NCBI GenBank assembly: GCA_012961925.1
Contig: DTYK01000163.1
Location: 1-7,175, forward strand
Direction of reading: 5' to 3'
Origin: Candidatus Latescibacterota bacterium
GTDB taxonomy: Bacteria; Latescibacterota; MVCY01; DTYK01
DNA length: 7,175 nt
Shown here: positions 1-5,888 of the stretch, piece after piece
Layout: every line of letters begins with the position of its first letter
Position numbering within the stretch: the first letter of the stretch is position 1
The notes under the pieces: generated by a model
Told to the model about the DNA's origin: nothing
The model's input: only the letters and a program-made list of their open reading frames with translations
Databases searched by the model: none
Program-made: the position numbers and the translations under genes

Positions 1-702
1 ATAGAAGACCACTTTGATGTAGATCCAGAGCTGGTAAAGGCTCTCACCGACACGGAGAATTCAAAGCTTTTAGCAGAACTCGATTACGAAAAGACAGATG
101 TCACGTTCTTCTATGTGAGGCAGGGGTCACCTCTGGGGTTGGGAGATGCAATCGGATGCGCTAAGGACTTTGTCGGGGATGAGCCCTTCATAGTGGCCCT
201 TGGCGACACCATAATCAGATCCGTGGACCATCCCGACCTTGTAGCCAGACTCGTCGCTTCACACGTGAGGCACGGTTCAGACTGCACCCTCGCTGTGTGT
301 GAGGTGGATGAAGATGAGGTGAGCCGTTACGGGATCGTTAAGCCGAAAGGGAACCCGGGAGATGAGTTTGAGATCGATGGTCTGGTTGAAAAACCACCAA
401 AAGAGGAGGCGCCCAGCCGATATGCGATAGCGGCGAGATATGTCTTCAGTCCCACCATCTTTGAGGCCATCCAACGCACCGTCCCCGAAGTAGGAGGGGA
501 AGTTGAGATAACCGACGCCATCGGGGTACTGTTGAAGATGGGGGGTAAGGTCAGATGCATAAAGCTGACACCAGGCGAAAGACGTTATGACATAGGAAAC
601 CATGAATCCTACTTCAAGGCCTTTGTCGATTTTGCCCTGGATGACGAGAAATACGGCTACATCATAAGACAATATCTGATGAGAAGACTGAAGGGGATGT
701 GA
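1..702 (+). CDS. GalU-like sugar-1-phosphate nucleotidyltransferase (5' end outside window)
   Basis: The reading frame is open from base 1, so the gene is cut by the window edge; 233 C-terminal residues are visible. The family joins a nucleoside triphosphate and a sugar 1-phosphate to give a nucleotide sugar plus pyrophosphate in the cytoplasm. Visible GalU-type landmarks are QGSPLGLGDAI (codons from 121), the metal/substrate strand ALGDTII with Asp at 205-207, YGIV, VEKPPKEEAPS with the conserved Lys at 391-393, an EITDAI stretch, and ERRYDIGN with the second metal-binding Asp at 589-591. About 60 residues with the nucleotide-binding GxGTRxxP loop should lie upstream; GalU proteins are usually near 290-300 residues. 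A GTG at 115 is internal, because homology continues upstream of it. The stop overlaps the start of the kinase that follows, which suggests they act in one pathway. UDP-glucose pyrophosphorylase is the default call, but the neighbour makes another sugar 1-phosphate (for example glucuronate 1-phosphate) plausible. Confidence 0.87.
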   Translation: MEDHFDVDPELVKALTDTENSKLLAELDYEKTDVTFFYVRQGSPLGLGDAIGCAKDFVGDEPFIVALGDTIIRSVDHPDLVARLVASHVRHGSDCTLAVCEVDEDEVSRYGIVKPKGNPGDEFEIDGLVEKPPKEEAPSRYAIAARYVFSPTIFEAIQRTVPEVGGEVEITDAIGVLLKMGGKVRCIKLTPGERRYDIGNHESYFKAFVDFALDDEKYGYIIRQYLMRRLKGM

Positions 703-1706
703 TGATCAGATGTTCGGCACCTGGTAGGGCCGGGATTATCGGGAACCCATCGGATATGTACGGCGGAAGTGTCATCTCCTGTACAACGCAGGAGAGGGCA
801 GAGGTCATACTTGAGGAGTCAGATCAGCTCAGCTTTGAGAGCGGCGGCAAAAATCTGGTCGTCAAGAAGGAGGAGGATCTGCTCTTAAACGGTGATGAGT
901 TCGACATCCCCAGGGCGGTTGTGAGATTCCTTGGGCTGGAAGGGCTGAAGGTCAAACTGCATCTTAAGACCGACATCCCATTGCGGGCGGGCCTTTCCGG
1001 CTCAACGGCGATGTTGGTGGCTACCTTAAACGCGCTGCTTGCCTTCACAGAAGAAGACCTGAACAGGTTTCAACGGGCAGAGCTTGCCCGACAGATAGAA
1101 CTTGATCTGATGAAGATCGTCTGTGGCTATCAGGACGCCTATATGTGCACGTTTGGCGGGATAAATTTCATGGATTTCAGGGACAAGCAGTTTTACAGGG
1201 GGCCGGAGAAGGAGCCCTATGGTACCGTGGAATCCCTTAATCCTTATGTAAAGGAGATCCCCTTTGTGGTAGCCCATACTGGACTCCAGAGAGTGTCAGG
1301 GTCCGTCCATAAACCCATAAGGGACCGGTGGCTTGAAGGCGAGAAGAAGGTCCTTGAGGCTTATGTTCGGATGGCCCAACTGGCCAGGATGGGAAAGAAG
1401 GCGCTCATTGAGGAGGATTGGGAGAAGCTCGGTGCTCTCATGAACGAAAACCATCACCTGCAAAGGGATCTCGGCGGATCGGGCGAAAAAAATGAGGAGC
1501 TGATCCGGGTCGCCTTAGAGTGCGGGGCCTTAGGGGCTAAGCTTGCAGGTGCCGGAGGAGGGGGCACAATAATCGCACTGCACCTCGAGCCGGAAGAGAT
1601 GATTCAGTTTCTGAAGAATGCAGGAGCAGAGAAAATCCTGATTCCAAAACCCAGCGAAGGAGTGATGGTGGAGGTAAACGCTGAACCGGGAAAATCGGGA
1701 AAATAG
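702..1706 (+). CDS. GHMP-family sugar kinase, glucuronokinase-like
   Basis: A 334-residue GHMP kinase, which transfers ATP phosphate to a small molecule, here probably the anomeric hydroxyl of a sugar. Motif 1 is near residues 3-25 (APGRAGIIGNPSDMYGG), motif 2 at 93-103 (PLRAGLSGSTA, phosphate-binding loop), and motif 3 at 281-289 (LAGAGGGGT). The likely catalytic base is Asp145 in GYQDAY, followed by FGGINFMDF. The GNPSD(x)YGG form of motif 1 is what I recall from glucuronokinases, rather than galactokinase or mevalonate kinase. I chose ATG 702 because AAGGGG (691-696) sits 5 nt upstream; GTG 699 would be only 2 nt away. The ATG shares its A with the TGA of the nucleotidyltransferase, a TGATG coupling. 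Kinase plus nucleotidyltransferase would form a two-step salvage route to a nucleotide sugar. The family call is firm; the glucuronate substrate is inference. HddA-like heptose kinase or arabinokinase are alternatives. Confidence 0.88.
   Translation: MIRCSAPGRAGIIGNPSDMYGGSVISCTTQERAEVILEESDQLSFESGGKNLVVKKEEDLLLNGDEFDIPRAVVRFLGLEGLKVKLHLKTDIPLRAGLSGSTAMLVATLNALLAFTEEDLNRFQRAELARQIELDLMKIVCGYQDAYMCTFGGINFMDFRDKQFYRGPEKEPYGTVESLNPYVKEIPFVVAHTGLQRVSGSVHKPIRDRWLEGEKKVLEAYVRMAQLARMGKKALIEEDWEKLGALMNENHHLQRDLGGSGEKNEELIRVALECGALGAKLAGAGGGGTIIALHLEPEEMIQFLKNAGAEKILIPKPSEGVMVEVNAEPGKSGK
1687..1704 (+). repeat. Perfect tandem duplication of 9 bp at the kinase C-terminus
   Basis: CGGGAAAAT occurs twice head to tail (1687-1695 and 1696-1704), immediately before and into the TAG stop of the GHMP kinase. 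It encodes part of the terminal PGKSGK tail. It looks like a small replication-slippage duplication that lengthened the C-terminus by three residues without changing the frame; no function is evident. Confidence 0.8.
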
Positions 1707-1786
1707 TAAACGAAACCCATCCAGTGGGTCGGCTGAGGCTTGACCTCGAAGGATTGTGCCGGGGAACTCGACACCGAGGAGACAAA
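1707..1786 (+). promoter_or_regulatory. 80-nt intergenic leader with small inverted repeats
   Basis: This gap separates the sugar module from the methyltransferase. It holds a short perfect hairpin ACCCA-TCCAG-TGGGT (1715-1729) with no T-tract after it, so it is a poor terminator. CCTCG (1744-1748) is complementary to CGAGG (1775-1779), which overlaps the ribosome-binding GAGGAG (1776-1781). Pairing could partly hide that site, but a 5-bp match over a 26-nt loop can arise by chance. No convincing -35/-10 pair was found, so the methyltransferase may be read through from upstream. No SAM riboswitch can be recognised in so short a leader. Confidence 0.25.
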
Positions 1787-2668
1787 ATGGATCTTTTGAG
1801 ACGCCTGAAGGAACAGGTCCTGATCTTTGACGGGGCGATGGGTACGATGCTGCAGGCCTATGGACTCTCCAGCGGTGACTGTCCGGAGGAGTGGAACGTG
1901 ACCCATGCTGATATCGTGAGGAGCATACATCAGGGTTATCTTGAAGCAGGCTCGGACGTCATCGAGACCAACACTTTCGGAGGCAACCGCTTCAAACTGG
2001 CGAAATCCCAGATGCAGGACAGGGTGATCGAACTGAACACCAGAGGTGCTGAGCTGGCCAGGGAACTTGCCGGGCCAGATCATTACGTGGCAGGCTCGGT
2101 GGGTCCGACGGGAGAGCTCCTTAAGCCCCTCGGTAGGGTCTCCCCTAGGGAGATGTATGAAGTCTTTGCCGAGCAGATCACTGCGCTGGAAGAGGGCGGT
2201 GCAGATTTGATCTGCATTGAGACTATGAGCGATCTTGAAGAGGCCCGAATTGCCATCAAGGCGGCCAGGGAGAACACCAAACTCCCCGTGATTGCCACCA
2301 TGCTTTTCGAACCGGGCCTGAGGGGCTTCAGGACCATGATGGGGACAGATATCCGGAGGGCGGTTAACGGCCTGCTTGAGGGGGGAGCGAATGTCATCGG
2401 AACCAACTGCGGCAGAGGGATAGAAGAGGCCATCGGCATAGTGCAGGAGATGAGGGCGGTTACCGATGCCCCTATACTGGTACAACCAAATGCAGGGGTA
2501 CCACAACTGCAGGGAGGCAGGACCGTCTTCCCTCAGACGCCTGAGTTCATGGCATCTCTGGCTCCCGAACTTGTCCGGGCAGGTGCTAACCTGGTCGGTG
2601 GATGCTGCGGCACAACCCCTGCACATATCAGAGCCATGATTAAAGCGGTAAGAGGGTGCAGGAGATAG
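1787..2668 (+). CDS. Stand-alone homocysteine S-methyltransferase domain protein (MetH N-terminal module)
   Basis: A 293-residue TIM-barrel protein of the homocysteine S-methyltransferase (Pfam S-methyl_trans) family, which activates homocysteine as a zinc thiolate and methylates it to methionine. The N-terminus LIFDGAMGTMLQ is followed by ETNTFGGN, VAGSVGPTGELLKPLG, IETMSDL, GTNCGRG and GGCCGTTPAHI. The zinc ligands are intact: Cys208, Cys273 and Cys274, spaced as in the MetH homocysteine module. The protein ends directly after this barrel; the folate, cobalamin and reactivation modules of full MetH are absent and do not follow in the window. ATG 1787 is preferred because GAGGAG at 1776-1781 lies 5 nt upstream and the family start (LLRRL..LIFDGAMG) begins there. 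An upstream GTG at 1724 would add 21 unsupported residues. The methyl donor is unknown: a split methionine synthase, S-methylmethionine/betaine-type use, or a corrinoid partner are all possible. Confidence 0.9.
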   Translation: MDLLRRLKEQVLIFDGAMGTMLQAYGLSSGDCPEEWNVTHADIVRSIHQGYLEAGSDVIETNTFGGNRFKLAKSQMQDRVIELNTRGAELARELAGPDHYVAGSVGPTGELLKPLGRVSPREMYEVFAEQITALEEGGADLICIETMSDLEEARIAIKAARENTKLPVIATMLFEPGLRGFRTMMGTDIRRAVNGLLEGGANVIGTNCGRGIEEAIGIVQEMRAVTDAPILVQPNAGVPQLQGGRTVFPQTPEFMASLAPELVRAGANLVGGCCGTTPAHIRAMIKAVRGCRR

Positions 2669-2704
2669 GTCGAACTTCATTCTCCTCATGTCTTTATCTT
2701 CTTC
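2660..2704 (+). terminator. Weak terminator-like inverted repeat after the methyltransferase
   Basis: AGGAGA (2660-2665) and TCTCCT (2681-2686) can form a 6-bp stem across the TAG stop, with a 15-nt loop. A pyrimidine-rich stretch follows (to about 2704) rather than a clean T run. A second small stem, GGCTGG/CCAGTC (2708-2725), lies just downstream. Either could slow polymerase, but neither is a textbook intrinsic terminator. The rest of the 83-nt gap to the next gene holds no clear promoter. Confidence 0.22.
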
Positions 2705-2751
2705 AAGGCTGGTTGACCCCAGTCAGGATTTTAGCGAACATATTACGCTGA

Positions 2752-4140
2752 ATGAGCGAAAAAATGAAGGTTAAGCATCGATCCATGCCAGTCATCCGCT
2801 TTCATGAAGGCACCTTGATCCTTGAGGATTGGGATGCCAAGGATGCACCGCCTTACTTCCGCTGGGATCACAGGCAGCGGATATGGCGGGCCATGGCCCT
2901 TTACTATCCACAAATCCTCGCCTTTTTTAACAAAAGGGATGTCAAGGTCAGAGACGAAGCTGTCTCGTTCACTCGGCTGGATCTTCGGCCGAGGATGAAC
3001 TTCGAACTCCACTTTTATCAGAAAGAGGCCCTGGACGCCTGGGAAAGCGCCGGCAGTCGGGGAAGTGTGGTGCTGCCCACTGGCTCTGGCAAGAGCTATG
3101 TTGCTTTAAAGGCCATAGAGATGGTCAATCAGAGCACCCTCATAGTTCTGCCAACCATAGATCTGATGAACCAGTGGTACGATCTGCTCACCGATTCCTT
3201 TGGGACGGAGGTCGGGATCCTTGGCGGCGGTTATCACCAGGTGGCTCCAATCACAGTGGCTACGTACGACAGTGCCTATCTTTACATAGATCGCTATGGT
3301 GACTGCTTCGCCCTCCTGGTCTTCGACGAGGTACACCATCTACCCTCCCCAAAAAATTCCCACATCCCTCAGATGAGCATAGCCCCTTATCGTCTTGGCC
3401 TGACGGCCACATACCGCAGGCTTGATAACCGCCAGCGGATGCTTGATCCGCTCATCGGAAGAGTTGTCTATCGTAAGACCATCGACGACCTTAAGGGCGA
3501 ACACCTGTCCGACTATGAGATCCATCGCCTCAGTGTGGAATTGGCCCCTCAGGAGCGAAATGAGTACCAGGCTGAGAAGGAGGTCTATGAGGTGTATGTG
3601 AGGGAGAGTGGGGTACGTTACTATGGCTCGCGCTGGGAGAGGTTTATCAAGGAGAGTGCGTATGACCGTCACGCCCGACGGGCCATGGTTGCCCGAACTC
3701 AGTTGCGGCGAATCATCTGGGGGTCTGAGCGGAAACTGGATCTGCTGGAATCCCTCCTAAAACGGCATCATAAGGAGCGGGTTATTATCTTCACCGAGAA
3801 CAACGATCTGGTCTATCGAATCTCTCAACGCCACCTTATTCCGGCCATAACGCATCATACAAGGACGGTGGAGCGCAAAGAGATCCTGGACCGATTCAGG
3901 GAGGGCACCTATCGCATGATCGTAACCTCCAAGGTATTGAATGAAGGGGTTGACGTACCAGAGGCGAATGTAGCCATCATCCTGAGCGGAAATGCCAGCC
4001 CCCGGGAGTATCTGCAGCGTCTGGGGAGGATCCTGCGGAAGAAGAGCGGTAAGAAAGCCATGCTTTATGAGGTGGTCATCCAGGGGACCGACGAGGTGGG
4101 TATCTCATACCGGCGTAGGAGGGACGATGCTTACGTCTGA
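2752..4140 (+). CDS. xpb: XPB/Rad25-type superfamily 2 DNA helicase
   Basis: A 462-residue ATP-dependent 3'-5' DNA helicase of the XPB family, acting in nucleotide excision repair-like DNA opening. Residues ~1-85 match the small N-terminal damage-recognition-type domain (VIRFHEGTLILEDW, then RWDHRQRIWRA). Next come the Q-motif-like FYQKEALDAW (88-97), Walker A LPTGSGKS (108-115), Walker B DEVHH (192-196) and motif III LGLTAT (215-220). A charged helical thumb-like insert spans ~271-337. The second RecA domain follows with VIIFTENN, TSKVLNEGVDVP (392-403) and the arginine-finger motif QRLGRILR (422-429). The XPB RED motif after LTAT reads Arg-Leu-Asp (223-225), so its Glu is missing. An in-frame TGA at 2749-2751 fixes 2752 as the most upstream start. 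No clear Shine-Dalgarno is seen; Met5 (2764) or Met12 (2785) could be the true start, and archaeal XPBs begin close to the VIRF segment. It overlaps its partner gene bax1 by 14 nt. Confidence 0.93.
   Translation: MSEKMKVKHRSMPVIRFHEGTLILEDWDAKDAPPYFRWDHRQRIWRAMALYYPQILAFFNKRDVKVRDEAVSFTRLDLRPRMNFELHFYQKEALDAWESAGSRGSVVLPTGSGKSYVALKAIEMVNQSTLIVLPTIDLMNQWYDLLTDSFGTEVGILGGGYHQVAPITVATYDSAYLYIDRYGDCFALLVFDEVHHLPSPKNSHIPQMSIAPYRLGLTATYRRLDNRQRMLDPLIGRVVYRKTIDDLKGEHLSDYEIHRLSVELAPQERNEYQAEKEVYEVYVRESGVRYYGSRWERFIKESAYDRHARRAMVARTQLRRIIWGSERKLDLLESLLKRHHKERVIIFTENNDLVYRISQRHLIPAITHHTRTVERKEILDRFREGTYRMIVTSKVLNEGVDVPEANVAIILSGNASPREYLQRLGRILRKKSGKKAMLYEVVIQGTDEVGISYRRRRDDAYV
4117..4122 (+). promoter_or_regulatory. 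Ribosome binding site for bax1, inside xpb
   Basis: AGGAGG lies in the last codons of the helicase gene, 4 nt before ATG 4127. It decides the bax1 start: the frame is open back to 3992, but that 45-residue extension runs over helicase motif VI and has no ribosome site. The arrangement implies translational coupling and roughly matched synthesis of the two partners. Confidence 0.8.
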
Positions 4141-5323
4141 TCTGCTGAGGGTCAGGGTGGATGGTAACACGATCTCACCCAGGTACATCACCCGACGCGA
4201 GGGTGGAAGATACCTTGAAGCATGTCAGCAGCTCATAGAGATCTATCAGGAGCATGTCGGCCGTACCAGGGGAGAGTTAGAAAGGGCCCTTGAGCGCTAT
4301 GAGTCGGATTGCACCAACTACAAGGTGTACCGGGGCCTGGCGAAGCTTCTGGAAGAGAGGGCCACCTTCCAGCCGGCAGCTCAGAGGGATTATACCCAGC
4401 TACGGCGTCAGGTCTTTTCCATGGCCCAGCGGTTCTATCCCATTATTACGAAGTCCGATCTACTCCATCAGGAGAACAGGAGGCTGGCCCTTGTCGAGAT
4501 AGCCAGGGAGATAGGGGTTCCTCCGGAGGAGATAGATGGCTCTCTTTACGGTGATCTACCCGAGAATCAGATTCTGATAGAGATGGAACCTGTTGAGCCT
4601 GAGGGACTTCTTCGACGCTATAACCTGGCCTTGGCTCAGGCCTTGCTCTACCACGCCAGCCGGATGACGATCCAGCTCTTCGGAGACTATAAGGTGGTCT
4701 TCAAATATATCAAGCTCTCAAGGCTTATCCATTACATTGAAAGATCAGAGAGAGCTGGTTATCAGGTGACTCTCGATGGCCCAGCCTCTCTGTTCCGCCA
4801 CACCCAGAAATACGGGGTACGTATGGCTATGTTCCTTCCCGGCTTGCTCCTTGCCCGCAGATGGCGGATGACGGCTCAGATCCATACCCAACAGGGTGAA
4901 AAGATCTTCTCCCTAAATGAGAACTGCGGACTCACCTCCCATTATCATCGTGAGCAACCCTTCGACAGCAGGGTGGAGGAGACCTTTTATAGGAAATTTC
5001 AGCGAACTCCACGAGGATGGCTGATAGAACGGGAGGCTGAGTTAATCGACCTCGGGGATACCGTGTTCATCCCGGATTTTGTATTTCGACGTCCCGACGG
5101 AAGGCAGGCAGCTCTGGAGATCATCGGCTTCTGGACGCCGGAGTACCTTACACGAAAAATGGAAAAGATCAAAAGGGCAGGACGTTCGGACATTATCCTG
5201 GCGGTCAATGCCGCACTCAACTGCGCCAAGGAGGATTTCGCCGGTGAGGTGATCTTCTACAAGTCCGGCATCGTATTATCCGAGGTGCTGGAACGATTGG
5301 AAAAGGTGGGCAGCACCAGTTAG
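4127..5323 (+). CDS. bax1: Bax1 (DUF790), XPB-associated nuclease
   Basis: A 398-residue protein of the Bax1/DUF790 family, named for binding archaeal XPB. Family knowledge: Bax1 forms a complex with XPB and is a structure-dependent nuclease, so the pair can unwind and cut damaged DNA. The N-terminus MLTSDLLRVRVDG and the following PRYI are typical of the family. The middle is helical and rich in Arg/Glu. The C-terminal nuclease core is PD-(D/E)xK-like: RVEETFYRKF with Glu284/Glu285, VFIPDFVF with Asp317, ALEIIGFW with Glu331, then a basic KMEKIKRAG helix that may supply the lysine. These residues suggest an active enzyme. Its length is close to what I would expect for the family. The start at 4127 rests on the AGGAGG at 4117-4122 and overlaps the xpb stop by 14 nt. 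A 77-nt gap and a fresh promoter follow, so the operon probably ends here. Confidence 0.92.
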   Translation: MLTSDLLRVRVDGNTISPRYITRREGGRYLEACQQLIEIYQEHVGRTRGELERALERYESDCTNYKVYRGLAKLLEERATFQPAAQRDYTQLRRQVFSMAQRFYPIITKSDLLHQENRRLALVEIAREIGVPPEEIDGSLYGDLPENQILIEMEPVEPEGLLRRYNLALAQALLYHASRMTIQLFGDYKVVFKYIKLSRLIHYIERSERAGYQVTLDGPASLFRHTQKYGVRMAMFLPGLLLARRWRMTAQIHTQQGEKIFSLNENCGLTSHYHREQPFDSRVEETFYRKFQRTPRGWLIEREAELIDLGDTVFIPDFVFRRPDGRQAALEIIGFWTPEYLTRKMEKIKRAGRSDIILAVNAALNCAKEDFAGEVIFYKSGIVLSEVLERLEKVGSTS

Positions 5324-5345
5324 ATAATCGAACATAAGAGATAAC

Positions 5346-5374
5346 TTGACACAAATTTTAAGATCTCGCATTAT
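5346..5374 (+). promoter_or_regulatory. Sigma70-like promoter upstream of the aldolase fragment
   Basis: A perfect TTGACA (-35, 5346-5351) is followed after exactly 17 nt by CATTAT (-10, 5369-5374, 4 of 6 consensus positions), within a locally AT-rich stretch. Transcription would start near 5381, about 20 nt before ATG 5401. The inverted repeat CTCGC/GCGAG (5365-5369 and 5378-5382) straddles the -10 region and could be an operator or a 5' hairpin. A strong promoter in front of a truncated gene suggests the gene was whole before a rearrangement. Confidence 0.55.
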
Positions 5375-5400
5375 GAAGCGAGGCTGGAGCTGGAGGGATT

Positions 5401-5865
5401 ATGGTCAACAATCCGGTAACAGTCCATCAGATACTGATGGACGCAGAGCATGGCGGGTATGCAGTGGGTGGGTTTGATTCTTACTTTATGGAGCTTATCA
5501 AGGCCATTGTGGAGACGGCTGATGAGGAGTCGGCCCCTGTCATCCTCCAGGCCTCACCGAAGGGGCTGCGCTACATGGGTGCCGACTTTTTCCAGGCCAT
5601 GGCGGAGGCCGCCCTCCGCCGGGTTGGAGTCCCTGTAGCTATACATTTAGACCATGGTACCAGCATGGCCGACATCCTGCTGGCACTGAGGCACGGCTTC
5701 ACCTCAGTCATGATCGACGGTTCAAGGCTGCCGTTAGAGGAGAACATTGCCTTGACCAAGAGGGTTGTCGAGCTTGCCCATTCGGTAGCTTCGGGTGTAA
5801 CGGCAAGGCGAAGGGTGGATGAGGGCTGGACGAACATCCATATTCCCCTCAGGCATGATAGGTAA
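5401..5865 (+). pseudogene. Class II fructose-bisphosphate aldolase, N-terminal half only
   Basis: The first ~133 of 154 residues match class II (zinc) fructose/tagatose-bisphosphate aldolases: an N-terminal barrel start (GGYAVGGFDSYFMELI), APVILQASPKG, then VPVAIHLDHG with catalytic Asp84 and zinc ligand His85, GFTSVMIDGS (99-108) and PLEENIALTKRVVELAH. After GV (132-133) the expected VEAELGxxGG segment is replaced by an unrelated tail rich in Arg, and a stop follows. The remaining zinc histidines and the C-terminal phosphate-binding loops are missing; whole enzymes run near 280-340 residues. It cannot form the barrel, so it is probably inactive. GGAGG (5392-5396) lies 4 nt before ATG 5401, and a good promoter precedes it, so a short product may still be made. 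No frame downstream restores the missing half, which points to deletion or junction rather than a simple frameshift. Confidence 0.82.
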
Positions 5866-5888
5866 AGAAGGACTACACCCTGTGGACA

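Noticed and set aside
1724..1786. GTG start 21 codons upstream for the methyltransferase
   Set aside because: The extension is not family-like, and ATG 1787 has GAGGAG at ideal spacing.
1707..1786. SAM or cobalamin riboswitch before the methyltransferase
   Set aside because: The leader is only 80 nt and lacks the multi-stem architecture and conserved boxes of either class.
1604..2689. 361-codon open frame on the minus strand
   Set aside because: It lies antisense over the whole methyltransferase gene, whose protein has intact family motifs. The antisense product shows no domain and is rich in His, Arg and Pro, as expected of a shadow frame.
2713..2746. Promoter for xpb from TTGACC (2713)
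   Set aside because: At 17 nt spacing the -10 would be GAACAT (3 of 6), and the better AT-rich hexamers are 20-22 nt away, so it is not convincing.
3992..4126. 45-residue N-terminal extension of Bax1
   Set aside because: It overlaps helicase motif VI in another frame, has no ribosome site, and the family start MLTSDLLRVR begins at ATG 4127 behind AGGAGG.
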